A stretch of 64,000 nucleotides of DNA, from contig CP137671.1 in the NCBI GenBank assembly GCA_037976565.1, positions 19,473,910 to 19,537,909 on the forward strand. The letters are read 5' to 3'. The notes below the pieces were generated by a model. The model saw only the letters and a list, made by a program, of their open reading frames with translations, was not told the DNA's origin and ran no database searches. This DNA comes from Mesocentrotus franciscanus. Its lineage: Eukaryota > Echinodermata > Echinoidea > Camarodonta > Strongylocentrotidae. Positions 22,871 to 35,718 of the stretch are shown one piece after another. Numbering within the stretch: position 1 is the first letter of the stretch; each line of letters opens with the position of its first letter. Position numbers and translations under genes: made by a program.

Positions 22871-24560
22871 AATATTACATGAAATGGAAATGGAAATGCT
22901 TGCATATGTTTGACCACCACTGCTGGAGCAATGATGATCTTTTGTCTGACTCTCAATATCATTATTCAGTCCCACATGTTTGAATATGAGTATGCTTGGT
23001 CAATACTGGACCTGTCCTAAACAATCCACATGGCACATACATTCCTATAAGGTGAGGCAAATGAGTCACTTTTATAGACAGAGTTCTGGCAAAGAAACTA
23101 GATTTCTAGATACAATGCCTATCTTTCATTCTGAAATTTTTAATGTACTTCTAGTAAATATGAGTCCCTGTGGGGTACATGTAGTTTGATCAGTAAAAAA
23201 TAATAATATTAATACTTATATTACAGGGAACTAATACAAATATGTATGAGAATACATAGTCCTGACAAACAGTTAATCAACATATTTTTCTATGCTTATC
23301 AAGAGCTAAAGAATATGTGCATTAAATTCATAGTGGAGTTCAAAATATGGCATCAGGACAGCGATCAAAAAACATTTTAATAAAAACAAAAGAAAGGTTT
23401 TGGGGGAATGGGGGCAACTTCCATTTCCATGTCACTGAAATGAATGTTTAGTTAAAATTAAATTGCATATACTGTATACGTGACAACTTTATTGATCTTC
23501 ATTATTACTAAAACTCAAAAATTACTTCTCAGAAGCAACTCAAGTACAAGTACAGGGTCAATACTTTCTAGCATATTACAAGATTGCCTCAAGAAACACT
23601 GACGGATACAAAAACAGTTTGACAACCAAGAAAGCCCGACGGTAACCCAGCTTCGCATCGAATCCCCCCTTTATCTGGAGGGGGGTTTTGCTGGCGGGGA
23701 AAGACCCTATTTGGTATTCAACCGGGGAAGTAGACAATCAAATTATGAGAGGACTGGGGGATGAAAGGCGATGCTCTACAAATACGCCGCCTAGCCTTGC
23801 TTAGTCGCCCTCATAGGGATGCAGGTGATACTGATGTTGCAGGTGATCCTGTCGAGGGTTAGGAGATGTGGTCCTGCCGGCAGGTCGGTAGCGCCAGCAT
23901 GGAGTTTATTGTGGAAGAGCAGGGGCGCACAAGCTCTTTCATGCTAACTGTGTTTTACTTTTATTACACTTGCGCTTTACATGTAGGCCTGCATACAGGC
24001 TTGGCTTTTAAACATTGATGATATGTGCAGATTTTTCATTTCCCATAATGGCCTATTACACTTACATGTGAATTCAAGTTTGAATATGCTCGAACTGAAT
24101 GAAAATGATCTGGTATTTCATTTACTTAAATTCCCATGTCCATGTATCTTTTCTCCTGTTTTATTTTGGGGGGTGGGAAATTGTATGGAAGCAGAGCTAA
24201 CATCACTTTTCACGACTTTACACTAGAGAAAACAAGCTGGTATTGTAGATGAAATATTCATTTTTCCTCAATCTATTCTAAATCACTGTGAATATGAGCT
24301 TCGCTACGTAACATTTTAGGCCATATGAAAATAAATATTGACTGTCTTTGTTAGGAGCATAGTTGAGGGCATAAAACATACGTATTATGTGACAGGTGTG
24401 CTCCTCCATCCTTCGATTCTAAGAACAGTCTTTCCCGATGAACACCACTTTTATGACTGTCTTAATTAAAAACTTTATCCATAGGTGATATACTTCATGC
24501 ATATAGATCTGCCAAAAAACACAGACTAATAAAATTCATTTTATGGTCATCATTCCACAG
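22871..24560. other. Non-coding DNA with a GC-richer patch
   Basis: Mostly AT-rich. Positions 23630-23940 are less repetitive and include two TGCAGGTGAT words spaced about 20 bp apart. No gene is recognised. Confidence 0.4.
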
Positions 24561-24920
24561 CATATATGAGGTCATTAACAGAAGTACCAGCAAGCGCCAC
24601 TCTGATGTCACACAATGCTACGCGACAGTAAGGCCCTCCTGATAATGGATACGCTACAACTGAAGTCAGGAAACACAGGTGACAGCGTGCTATCGCCTGT
24701 TTGGACTAAATTTTCTGTTTTGGCGCCCTCGAGATGACTCACCCCTCCAGGCTTTTCACGTTTTCATGAGATCTGGAAGATACGAGGGGTCCCGCTCACG
24801 CAAGATTCAGAGACAGGGGAGAGAGAGAGGGGGCAGTCTTGAGATGCAGTGGTGAGGAAGTGAGATGAAGATGATGGAGGTGAAAGCGATGATGATGATG
24901 AGGATAGGGGTATTCCTTTG
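24561..24920. promoter_or_regulatory. Candidate regulatory island followed by GA/GATG repeats
   Basis: 24590-24780 is high-complexity DNA with TTTTGGCGCC (E2F-like), GATGACTCA (AP-1-like) and CACAGGTGACAG. It is followed by purine-rich GAGA and GATGATGATG repeats (24815-24905). Confidence 0.3.
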
Positions 24921-25780
24921 GCTACTTCCATACCCCTTTTCAGATAAAGAAAGCGATACTATATTGCTTTAAATAACGCTATTATTACAAGAAATGTACA
25001 GCATAATAGCAATTTTTCTCATATCATCTTCAACGTAATGATAGAAAACTTTTTGTCAGGGCCCACATGCCTTGTGGATGTCATTGAGAAAACTATACAT
25101 CTTTTTGTGTGAGAACCCTATAACTGTATTAGTAATCAAATTTAATCATGTGAATTTTGTATAGTTACCCTTTTTCGTTTCACCACATCTAGGTCCTACT
25201 CGCTGTATTGTGCAGTATAAAAATTGTACGCAGCTGCACGCTTCCATCAATGATGAATGTTTATAAACTATGGGTATTTTTGCAAAAACATGTAATTGTA
25301 TATTGTGTGTACATCCTTTTAGTCATTCCCTCAGCGACTGTGTTCCTAAACTTCCCGTATATGACTTTTTTGTTCTCTAGTATGGAATGATTGATAATAT
25401 GTTTTTTTATCTCATCTTGGAAGAACCTACATGTATTGGGGCAAAATACAATTATTATTATTATCACATTATCATGAAGTGACAGAAATAGGGTAGATTT
25501 CCTCAGGAAAGTCTCTGGGGCAATTCTATAGAGCCCTGGTTGCATGGCGATGAATTGTGCTTGTATGTTGTATTTCAAAAAAGTCATGCTTATTCCCCTC
25601 CCCTCCCCTCTTCAAGGTGAGGTCATCATAATTCTGACAAGAAATACAAGCTACATGTAGGTGGTTATTGGTAGCAAGGAAGAAAGAGAGACAGATTCAT
25701 GTATATTATGGGAAGGGGGCACAAAAAAGTCATGTGCATGTATATTGAAGCTACCTTTGGGAGAAACCCTGATGAGAAAG
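24921..25780. other. Non-coding DNA
   Basis: AT-rich unique sequence. The 108-codon minus frame at 25261-25587 shows no domain. Confidence 0.5.
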
Positions 25781-25789
25781 ATGGATAGA

Positions 25790-26320
25790 AGGAGAGAGAG
25801 AGGGGGAAGAGAGAGAGAGAGAGAGGGAAGAGAGAGAGAGAGAGGGAAGAGAGAGAGAGAGAGAGGGGGAAGAGAGAGAGAGAGAGGGGTGAAAGAGAGA
25901 GAGAGAGAGAGAGCTTGGACAACACATACACTATAGAGACAGAGAGCGTGGGAGAATGAAAGACAGAAAGAGAGACTGTGTAAGATAGACAGACGTCCGC
26001 CTGAAAGCTAGCTTCAGTCTAAACTAAAGAAAGAGGCAGAAAGAGAAAATGGAAGAGAGAAGGATAGGGAGAAAATGCCAGAAACTTTCTGGCAGACATA
26101 GACATAATGGAGAGAGATTAAAAAAGATGAGTGAAGCTTTGAATGTGAGAAAGCTATTTTTAAGCCATGAAAAATTCACACAAAATAAAAGAAAAAGACA
26201 GACAGAAAGAAGAGAGAGCTCAGAGCAGAAAGAAGAGGAGAGAGCTCAGAACAGAAATGTCAGCCAGACTGACAGAAAGACACCCAGAAAGGCAAAAGAG
26301 AAGAAGAAGAAAAAAAAGTG
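25790..26320 (+). repeat. (GA)n microsatellite and purine-rich region
   Basis: A GAGAGA array with regularly spaced GGGGAAGA or GGGAAGA interruptions (25790-25915) is followed by purine-rich DNA to about 26320. The Arg/Glu-rich plus frames and Ser/Leu-rich minus frames are translations of this repeat. Confidence 0.9.
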
Positions 26321-26385
26321 GGGTGGAAAAAAATGGATCATGAACTTGATGATATAAACAAATGACACACTTGACATCCCGACCA

Positions 26386-26457
26386 TGACCTCTTGACCTT
26401 AACCTCTGACCCTGTGACTTGATCCCCATCACCCCCATCCATCATTTCACTTGACCT
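26386..26457. promoter_or_regulatory. Cluster of TGACC(T/C) nuclear-receptor-type half-sites
   Basis: Five half-sites lie within 72 bp: TGACCT (26386), TGACCTT (26394), TGACCC (26407), TGACTT (26415) and TGACCT (26452). Two pairs have 2-bp spacing. Binding is inferred from motif resemblance only. Confidence 0.3.
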
Positions 26458-27580
26458 AGAGATCAATGGTTCTGACATTATAATGCTGATGAGGATCTAA
26501 AGGATCTCACTGAAACATATCTCATTCTTGAAGTATATACTTCAGGTATATATTGTTCAGGACAAGTGTGATTGCAGGCAACGAATCTGTAACATAAGAA
26601 CTTTCGTGTCTATGAAATGTTTGCTAATTTCGCGAGTCGTCCAGATTCCTGAAAGTTTTATGCCCCATATCAGTTAAATCATAATTGACAAAACACTTAA
26701 TTTTTTTCAATTCGTAAAAGTCATACTATCCCTGACCATTTTCACCATGCAATTTTATTTTATTTTTGCTATTTTCTCTATATTTTTTATGGTATTTCCT
26801 AGAACACTTAGACTATTTTTCTTCTAATTTATTATGGAAAACATGGAAAACAGACCCAAAACATAAAACATTACACAATACGCTTTATTTTGTTAAACAA
26901 CATTTTGTGAGACTGCATTCACACAAGAAAGTTTACGCCCACATTCAGACATGACACAGTAAACTGCCTCAAAAACCACAGCAACGAATTTGTGTGTAAC
27001 TGAATAATAAGAAGCAGTATTTTAAGGGGTGGAAACAAAATTAGCTACATGTACATGTATGTGTAACAATAAGCAACAAGGCACTATGCACTCTACACGT
27101 ACTTACTGATCTGTGAATTATCAGTTATGCTTTATATCTCATTTCATTTTGCTTCAACCTTTTTTTTAATGGTTTACCATCTCATGTCTGAATGGACCTC
27201 TCTCTTACATAATTTTTTTTTTTCTCTGTCTGAACTGGGGGTTATGCTCTTTCTCTTCCACCCATGTTGCATAATTTGCAGCATTATGGATCAAAAGATA
27301 ATGTACCTTGTCACATAACGGTGGCACCTCGCTGGCTGGCTTGGCGGGGGCGACAGACAGCGTGGTTTTGGGAAGGAGATATGGAAACCGAATCCCGGCC
27401 ATCTATTCCCAACCTACAGTAGGGATGTATCTTGACAGGTGAAATCCTTGCAAATGATATCATAAATTCACCTGGGCTAAGTATGATCGTTAGATCCATC
27501 ATGTCTCGGCCTCCGACAGAAAATGGGTGCAATAATTTTCTATATATCTTTCTCCACCTTTACTTCATCCTCTATCATGT
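26458..27580. other. Non-coding DNA
   Basis: AT-rich sequence with a moderately GC-rich patch at 27310-27430. Short frames on both strands are unconvincing. Confidence 0.45.
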
Positions 27581-27584
27581 CTCC

Positions 27585-27617
<33 letters not shown>

Positions 27618-27819
27618 ATTTTGCTTCTTTCTACATCATCTCATCTCTCATTCTGCCTGTCTGTCTCCCTCGCTTTCTCTCTCATTCTCCCTCTCCCTAC
27701 CCCCTCTCTCTCTCTCTCTCTCTCTCTCTCATACTTTTCTTCTTGCTACATCATCTCATCTCTCATTCCCTGCCTGTCTCCCACGCTTTCTCTCTCATTA
27801 TCCCTCTCCCTACCCCCTC

Positions 27820-27851
<32 letters not shown>

Positions 27852-27900
27852 TTCTCTCCCTCCCCTCTCTCTCTCTCCATCTCTCTCACCCTCTCCCCTC
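27581..27900 (+). repeat. CT-rich array with a duplicated unit of about 120 bp
   Basis: A CT microsatellite contains two copies of a unit: CTACATCATCTCATCTCTC, then GCTTTCTCTCTCATT, then CCCTCTCCCTACCCCCTC, starting near 27630 and 27747. This is microsatellite expansion followed by a larger slippage or duplication. The long Ser/Leu frames (up to 204 codons) are spurious. Confidence 0.85.
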
Positions 27901-28071
27901 TTTATGTTTTAAAGGAGTTGTTAGCTTATATGTACTTGTTATTACTGGCACATAACAAAAATTTGCCTACTGAATTAAACTATGAAAATAAGAGAATTCA
28001 GCCATCAACGTGTCAACACCCATTTTTGTGTGGCACCAAATTTTGATCAATTGCTGTACAGTGTACACAGT

Positions 28072-28132
<61 letters not shown>
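28072..28132 (+). repeat. Compound (CT)n(AT)n microsatellite
   Basis: About 17 CT units pass directly into about 13 AT units. Confidence 0.92.
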
Positions 28133-28136
<4 letters not shown>

Positions 28137-28639
28137 ACAAAACAAAAAATCCTAACAATTCTTTTGTCACTGGGATCTATCTAAAAAATGCAAAGTCTTT
28201 ATCCATCTCATGTTTACCCAGCAGGAAAACGTCCACCATCGATCCTCGTTCCCTGGGCATGTTGAGAGGAAATGAGGACCGACTTCTCCTAATGGATCTA
28301 TCTATACACGGTGAAGAAGATGACGATCAGGTTTGTCTCAGGATGTTTGAATCTCCCTCGTTACTGGGTCAGGTCCTGTAGTGTTCGTTGGGAAAATGAT
28401 GACACCCCAATTACAACCTTCTTTTCATCTTTCCTCCTGAAATGTTGAAACGTCGAAAGGCGCCTACACACCTTCTTGGGCAACAAAATGTTCTTCAAAT
28501 GCTATGGTTGTATTTTTTGAAAGCCTGATCCCTTTTGTTGGCGAAGTTGAAAATGTGATGACCCCTTTTTCTTTTCTTCTTTTTGGCTAACTTATTGGCA
28601 AATGTGAACACATCACCCCCCCCCTACTTTAGCACATAC

Positions 28640-28935
28640 CATCGATGCAACACCATCAAGTGTGCCCCAATCCTCTGGAGAAAAAACCTAGACTTAGCGA
28701 TTATAATGTAGTGGAGAAGCTAGCCAGAGATTATCTCAGGCACTTTTTCCATGCAACAACCCTACGGCGTACACTAGCGATTACACTCCACGTGATACCA
28801 GCAGTTGTGCCCCAACTCTCTGTAAAAAAAAACGTTAGCGATTATACACTGTAGAGGAGAAGCTAGCCAGAGGTCTTTGGGGGGAACACGCTACCCCTCT
28901 GGCATACACGAGCGATTACATTCCGTCTCACGCAG
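28640..28935 (+). repeat. Tandem duplication of about 140 bp carrying four AGCGATTA motifs
   Basis: Two diverged units each contain GTGCCCCAA, AGCGATTATA, GGAGAAGCTAGCCAGAG and a second AGCGATTACA. The AGCGATTA octamer lies at 28696, 28776, 28837 and 28911, all in the same orientation. The open frames here are short and unrelated between units, so coding is unlikely. Confidence 0.75.
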
Positions 28936-29260
28936 CAAACCTAGGAGATGGGCAACAGATATAACAGAATGGCAAATACACTGGAGTTGCAGGTCATGGG
29001 TTTCATGTCAGCAAGAGAAGCGAGGTTTAATTAAATTGTCAGTGATAAAGCCCGACATCACGGCATCGATGCGCCTCGGAAAGACAATTCCGAACGGAAG
29101 CTGGCAACCATACACCCCTTGAAATCATTACGGCTGCACACAGATATGGAGAACCACAGAGGGCGATGGCCGTGATTCAAGGATAACTTTGCAATGAGAG
29201 CATCAATTTCTTAATCCATGGAGTAATCTGTAGAGTACCTGTGTGAGTACTTCATGGCAA
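28936..29260. promoter_or_regulatory. High-complexity island adjacent to the duplicated array
   Basis: Mixed-composition DNA with CATCACGGCATCGATGCGCC, an ATTCAAGGATAAC word and TTAATCCATGGAGTAATCTG (two TAATC-type cores). No repeat or domain-bearing frame is seen. Regulatory role is inference. Confidence 0.25.
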
Positions 29261-30580
29261 GAGGAATGCACCTAAAATTCCTTGAAAGACACGGACAAGA
29301 AATGTTTTCAACTTTTTACAATGGTTGTCTATATTTAGTCCCAAAACATAAGATTCCTTTTATACACAGGGGTCTACACGAACAGTAACAGCCAAAGGAT
29401 ATGACTAGCGACTACTGTCTATGAACCTACAGACATACGCATGTATGACCTATATCTCCATGTCAACAGTGCAGAAAATAATAACCAAAGTTCATTGAAA
29501 GAGGGTATTGGTGAAAGCCGAAATGTCCAATTAGTTTTTGTTTAAATTGTTGGAAAGAAATTTTTGGCTTGCACCCAGTAGATTTCTTTTCAACAATTGG
29601 AGCTTCTCCCAGAAAGCCTAACATTCAATGAATCATAGTTTTTGTTTAGTCTAACTGCAATTGGCATAACCCAATTAAGGAAGCACTTTGTTCATATATC
29701 ACTCACTTATCCTCCTTATCTTTTCCAACTTATACCAGCTGACTGTTAAGCTATTCCGATCATACCCCTCATTAAACCACAACAAGTCCTCTTCGATTGG
29801 GAGCATTTGTCAGATCACTTCACCAGCGGTGGGTCCAAGCCGACAAAATCCGCACATGACAGACCCCGTATAATTGGCACCCCACTCGTATTACACAGAC
29901 AAGAAAATTTCACAAACAATAAAAACAATACAGTGGGACTAAAAGCGGGATTACGACATGCTGTGGTGATGCGCATAGCACAAATAATTGCCTAAGGCTC
30001 CATATCGTTCCATGGTGCTGCTATGCAATTCTTGCTTCATCGTCAGAAGCCAACGTCCCCTTTTTTATATTTCGTCAAAATGGTGGTGAGTTTTTGTGGA
30101 GATGTTTTGATTAGGGGTTGATTTAATTCTGTGATAACACATGATTTAATCGGATCCTTCGCAGGGCTAGCATGACCAGAAATGATGCTGATGTAAATTC
30201 ATGAGATGCCAAACATGTAATACTGTACAGAAGCTGATGATATCACAGTCATGCGATAGCAAGGCACTGCCAGTGTTTGCTTTTGGGGGCGGTTTTTATC
30301 AATACCATCTCCATAAATTAAATTGAAGGTCACAGCATTATGCAATGAGGAACATTTGAATGAAACTATGGCAGAGTGCCAGTATGATATCACATTTTCA
30401 ATACTCATCTTTACATTTTTATCGATTCAGAATGGAAGAATAGTTTCCAATTCTCATCTTTTAATCTTCTTATCCGTTCATCTTTCCTCTAAGTCACCAT
30501 TCCACAGCAGGTCAATATTCACATATCTGCATGTACATGTACACATACAGAAGCATTTGTACAGCACCATGCCCAAGCAT
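29261..30580. other. Non-coding DNA
   Basis: Unique DNA of ordinary composition. Overlapping short frames at 29688-29995 and 30323-30682 show no domain, and the latter enters the MITE at 30582. Confidence 0.45.
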
Positions 30581-30581
30581 A

Positions 30582-30945
30582 TTAAAGCCTTTCTAAAGAG
30601 TTGGGAGCCCCAAATTCGCCAAAGATTTGATAGCAAAATTTCACTTAAATTGTATCATAATGTGAAAGAGGGTGTCATTTAAGATACACTTCTGCAAACA
30701 TTTTCCCCAAAAAATGTGTTTGAAGACACATATTGGTAAAAGAATACATAATTTAGGTTTTCTGTTGTACGCGGAAAACCAAATTTTGTATTCTTTCATC
30801 AATATAATCGACTTCAAACACATTTGTTTTTAAAATCCTTGCAGAAATGTGTCTTAAATGTCATCCTCTTTCACATTATGCTACAATTTAAGTGAAGTTT
30901 TGCCATCAAATTTTTGGGGCTCCCAACACTTTAGAGGGGCTTTAA
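30582..30945. mobile_element. Near-palindromic TTAA MITE (GTTGGGAGCCCC family), intact copy
   Basis: A 364-bp element that starts TTAAAGCCTTTCTAAAGAG and ends CTTTAGAGGGGCTTTAA. Arms of about 170 bp are inverted copies throughout, including GTTGGGAGCCCC, a TCATAATGTGAAAGAGG segment and ACACATTTG. It is non-coding; transcripts would form a long hairpin. A second, truncated copy lies at 54129-54377. Confidence 0.9.
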
Positions 30946-31022
30946 GAAAACCTATTCTGAGACACTTTCCTACATGTAAATATTACTATGGTTTATCATG
31001 ATGGTCTTGCTGCCATCATACA

Positions 31023-31425
31023 TTTAAAGAGAAAGACCAGTTCTGGTCATGTGATTGCATTGTGAAAGAAACGTTGTGGAATCGATCAGAAAAGGTTGAT
31101 CATCTAGCATATAAGTATTGGTGTGTACTGCAAGGTTCTGGAATCATCAAAATGATAAGAAATTTGGCCCAGTCTTGGTAAAGTTACAAGCACTGTACAC
31201 AGAAAGATGTATATGGGACTACGCGACCACGTCGCGATATCTATTTGGTCCCAATAGATATAATAATTTACCAAATATATCAATTGTAAGCGGTTTCCGA
31301 CTTTCCGGCAAAATTTGTATCATCATGTATTAGTCAAAACATATTCTTTCACATGATTGGTAATGAGAGCTTCCATTTCATTTTTTTGAGAGAGGGGCAT
31401 TTCCAAAACTGGTCTTTACCTTTAA
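31023..31425 (+). mobile_element. TTAA-type MITE, subfamily B, copy 2
   Basis: Starts TTAAAGAGAAAGACCAGTTC and ends AAACTGGTCTTTACCTTTAA. The interior is nearly identical to 12406-12790 and includes CGCGATATCTATTTGGTCCC. Both edges carry TTAA. Confidence 0.92.
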
Positions 31426-31597
31426 GGCATCGAGTATACACTACACCTGGGCTGAGGGAGGCAACTGTTAATAAAAAGCCTTTTTAATGGTTTCTAACTG
31501 TTTTAAATGGGTTTTTTCAAGGAGTGTAAATGGCAGTCCCCCCCCCCAAAAAAAAAACACAATGATTTTCATAATGGTTCTGAGGCTGTGTAAATGG

Positions 31598-31975
31598 ACC
31601 TAATGCCGAAGCATCCATTTCGCATGGATACATTTTGTTTCTAAAAGTCAAACGATGGCATTCACGCGATGAAAGAGTGATTAATGTAAAACTGCTTACC
31701 TGACTGCAGATACATAGTTATAACCGTTTTGTGATGGTTTTCTGCTCATGAGGATTATGCAACTCATAATTCGGTAGTCTACATGGGCCTAATGCCGAAG
31801 TATCCATTTCGCATGGATACATTTTGTTTCTAAAAGTCAAACGATGGCATTCACGTGATGAAAAAGAGATTAATGTAAAACTGCTTACACTGCAGATAAA
31901 TAGTAATTATGATCGTTTTATGAAGTTTTTCTGCTCATGAGGATTATGACAACTCATAATTCAGTACTCTACTTG
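31598..31975 (+). repeat. Tandem duplication, two units of about 189 bp
   Basis: Both units begin CCTAATGCCGAAG and share CATTTCGCATGGATACATTT, AAAGTCAAACGATGGCATTC, GTAAAACTGCTTAC and CTGCTCATGAGGATTATG. Differences are few substitutions and small indels, so the duplication is fairly recent. Frames are interrupted. Confidence 0.9.
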
Positions 31976-33980
31976 TCTTCCAGCCCAAGCTCCCCCTATA
32001 GCCAGCTGTTTGGAGATGGTTTCGTAGTGGAAGGTCAATCTCCTATCTGGGACAGATAATTTGGAACGTTAATCCAATTGAATCAGACAGCTGACTTTTA
32101 TTGGATGTCCTGTTTGGAAGTAACACATCTAATCCAACGACAGACATCGGCGGCGTTCTTTTGACAGCTCTATGTTGTAAATAAGATAGGACAACAGCTA
32201 CTGATAGATATACTTCTACTACACTCTTGAGCATGATTAGGGAGGCCCTGTATGAGCACACAATATACAATGTAGTCACTCATGAATCATAGGAGAGGGC
32301 CAAGAGGGGTATCAACTCAAATCATTCGAGACGGTTTTAACGTTGTCTTGACCCTACGCTATGTGACCTATATTTATTATTTAAATGTACATTATATGCT
32401 AGGGACTGACCTAAAATGCCCTTTAAAGATACCCATGTACATGTAGGAAGTGTGAATTTTTTAAAGGGTGTTTTTGTGTGAATAAAAGGGTCATAATTTT
32501 AAGATCCAGCACTCATTTATTCACTCTCGTCATCTTTATTATAATATTATACCCTTGATTCTCATTTTTACAAGTTGCATCACCAAAAAATAAAACAATT
32601 AACGCCAATCTCATACCACCGCAAAGTTTATCAGCATCATTTCAACCTGTTCTATCTATACACCCTCAGTGATGCCCCCCCCCTGTCTGCAAGACCCAAT
32701 GTTAAAAAGTACACAAATAAAGGTGCCCCTAAAATTGCATTGCTGTGCCCCATTCCAACACAAATTTTAGACCCCACCTAGAATTTTTTTTTCTTCTTTC
32801 TTTCGCTTTTTCTTCCTCTTCTTCTTTGCCTGTCAAATAAGTTCAAGTACTGAATATGGACGGTAAAATGTGAGAGCCTTTTCATAATTTCCTGTTGTTG
32901 TTATTGTTGTTGGCTTGCCAGACATTTTGCATCTTTATGCCCTCATCCCTCCTTCAAGAGAGTCCCGAATCCACCACTTACATGTATAGCTTCCTCATGC
33001 TTCACATACATGTATGTACATTTCCCCATGTGACAGATACAAACAGAGAACCTTGGGCACCTTCCTCTTCAATGCATTAATCATTCATAACCCAATCATA
33101 AGCAAACAGGCCAATTTTCTCTCCTCTCCTGAGGATGGCTGGCCACTATGACTCAAAACCCTCATGAATTTTCAGGATGTTTGGACAAAATAACATTTCA
33201 CACTTCCCCCAGAAACGACATTGTATGCTTGAATAAAATTCCACATTTAAAAGAGAATTCCCATCGACGACGACAAATCTCCATTTTTTTGTTTATATTT
33301 TCTTAGAAATTTGACAATCTGGACATGCGGTCCTTGCAGAGCCAGACTTTAGTGAGGAGCTTGAATAATAAAAACCTCAAATCAATTATTCACGTCTGTC
33401 AATTTTCCTTGCAGAAACATCCATCTTACAAAGTAGGTGCAAGTTCATTTACAGTGTACATGTAGCCTACATTATAAATGTAGAAAACACTCTCAAATAT
33501 ACATCAAATTTCTCCTGTACCACAAAGATTATAAACAGATATGTTGCTATGAAGCACTGCCAATTATCAAATTTGAGTCTTAATTTCATTTTAATTGTTA
33601 CAATTCATAGACTTACATGTAAATATTTATTTCCTAGAGAGAAAATTCTCAATACTTAATGTTTCTTGAGCAAAATTAAACAGTGGAGTTCTTACTGCAC
33701 ACCAACATGTAGACCCTCAATGTAGGTTATTTTATAATAAATAACATTTTGTCTTCTATAAGTACATGTAGATGCTACAAATGCATGGTGTGCCAATGGT
33801 GAAGCAAAACAGCCTAAGGAAAGGTCTAGTACCCTCTATAGATACACACAGCAGACCAGACAAAATCAATGTGTGCCACCTTTTTAGTAGGAGGGGGTGG
33901 CTAATAATAACAGCAAGTGTACATGATGATGAACCCAAAATCAACTATTTAATAAAAACAATAAGAGCACAGAATACAAA
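31976..33980. other. Non-coding DNA
   Basis: Unique AT-rich sequence with scattered ACATGTA words. No convincing exon or element. Confidence 0.5.
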
Positions 33981-33984
33981 GAGG

Positions 33985-34450
33985 TTATTTTAAGAAATAT
34001 ATGCAGTGCAGCACCACAATTGATGTACAAACTTTCATTGGATGTATCATTTCTAAATCAAATTCTAGATGCATTTTGATCAGATCTGTCGTTCTTGTTT
34101 TCATAAAGTTAAACCGGATCAATGCACCCACTCCAGAACTGTCATAACCCATACCATTATCTGCTACGCCTCCCTGTAAATGCTCCAATTCAATTTGACA
34201 TGCCTCTCCTAGCTGACATGGCGACACGAATATCACAAAGAGCATGAAGCCAGAAAGATACTGTTCTTCGTCCAGTTTTCGGGAAGACAATTATCATTAC
34301 ACGCGGGCTCTGGGAGCTGCTCCTGTATATTGTGTCTGCGGTAACACACATTGCAAATTAGCTCCAACCAAATTTGTGAAATCTAATTTGGCACTTGTCA
34401 CTCTGGATCAGATTTAAACTTTGAGAAGAGTTCAGCAAACATGTTAACAT
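33985..34450. promoter_or_regulatory. High-complexity island with a 101-codon minus frame
   Basis: 34100-34330 has balanced composition and an open minus frame (33985-34290) whose product is not low-complexity but matches nothing I know. The plus strand holds AATTATCATTAC and GCAAATTAGC homeodomain-type words. Enhancer or unrecognised exon are both possible. Confidence 0.25.
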
Positions 34451-35099
34451 CATCTTCGTGAAAAGATAATGGATTTTTGTTTCTCCTTTTGCTACATGTA
34501 TAAGGCTACCAAATGTGTATCAAGAATTTTTTTTTTACTGGAGAAACAACTCTGCAATTTGTTGAATGTAAGGATAAGGGCAGTTTATTGGTGTTAATTT
34601 TATGTGTACATAACTACATGTTCTACAAAGTTATTGAATATTCTGCCAAATTCACTGATAAATGAATGATAAATATTACTCCATCATGTAACCCCCTTTC
34701 TTTCTTCACACCTCAAACAAAGACAGCATGGGGGTGATTTTATTTTTGTTAGATGTAATTAATAGTCTTGTAAGAAGCTGACAAGCAAAACAAAAAATTA
34801 TTACATTTTCATCACGAACAAAGAAACCTGAAAATCTAAGAAACAATAAATAAGGCTTCTCATATTCTGTTTAAAAACCTGACAGGAACAATAACAAGGT
34901 TTTAATTTCTTTTCTCTTGGGGAGGGTTGGGTGTTTAAGAGCAAATCACACATGTTGGGGGGATTGCCCCCATGCCCCCTGACAATGCTCCTCCTGGTAT
35001 CTAGCTACAAGTGCCTATACTTGATTTCACCCCAAAACATTTTTCCTATCATATACAGTTCGGCATAACCAGTGTTGTAAATTCATGTATCATCGGTCT
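34451..35099. other. Non-coding DNA
   Basis: AT-rich unique DNA; nothing recognised. Confidence 0.5.
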
Positions 35100-35158
35100 G
35101 GAGGAAGAAGGGCTTTAACTCAGATGCTTTACTAGAGAGTTAATACCCTCTGGCTCTG
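35100..35158. mobile_element. Short foldback repeat, GAGCCAGAAGG family (diverged)
   Basis: GAAGAAGGGCTTTAACTC pairs imperfectly with GAGTTAATACCCTCTGGCTC. Confidence 0.6.
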
Positions 35159-35289
35159 AACACACCTGTAGGATACATGCATGTTCTCAAGTCAAGATTG
35201 AGAAAAGGCTTTCCTAATCAAGCATATACTGTAGGGCCTATGCCTTGAGCATACATTCTTTAAAGACACACCATTGCTACACTATTAGG

Positions 35290-35520
35290 GCATAGCCAAT
35301 TCTACATACACGTATAATGGATTCAAAAGGGATTCCTTCGATTCATTTGAATGGTGGGAAATGGATACACCTTCACCAGCATGGCATCTAGTCTTGATGG
35401 AAGTATGGGATCTATTGAGTGGGCAGAGGCTTGCATCAACAAACCTGGTCTTGAAAGGAGAACAATACAGTTCAAAGGGTTCATCAAGGTCATTGCAGGA
35501 CAATACAGCTGCTCAGGTTA
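35290..35520. other. Island open in several frames, possible exon or conserved element
   Basis: About 230 bp are open in a plus frame (from the codons after a TAG at about 35287 through 35654) and in two minus frames. The plus frame reads DSFEWWEMDTPSPAWHLVLM and passes a CAG|GTTAGC that could be a donor near 35516. No family is recognised and strand is undecided. Confidence 0.2.
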
Positions 35521-35718
35521 GCCTCTCTTCAAGGATGATAGGCATTTTTCATGATCGTTCCCTGTTCCCCATTCAGAAGGGGAAACCGAGATATATTTGT
35601 ATAATGTATGTGAACATAATCGACACGGTAAGTGATCAAATTGATAACAGATAATCTTCAGTTCTGGCAATGATCAAAATATCTTTTTCACAGAATTTGC
35701 CACAATTATATTTTATGA

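Noticed and set aside
27432..28046. 204-codon open frame and two overlapping frames
   Set aside because: Ser/Leu-rich translations of a CT microsatellite; all three forward frames are open for the same reason.
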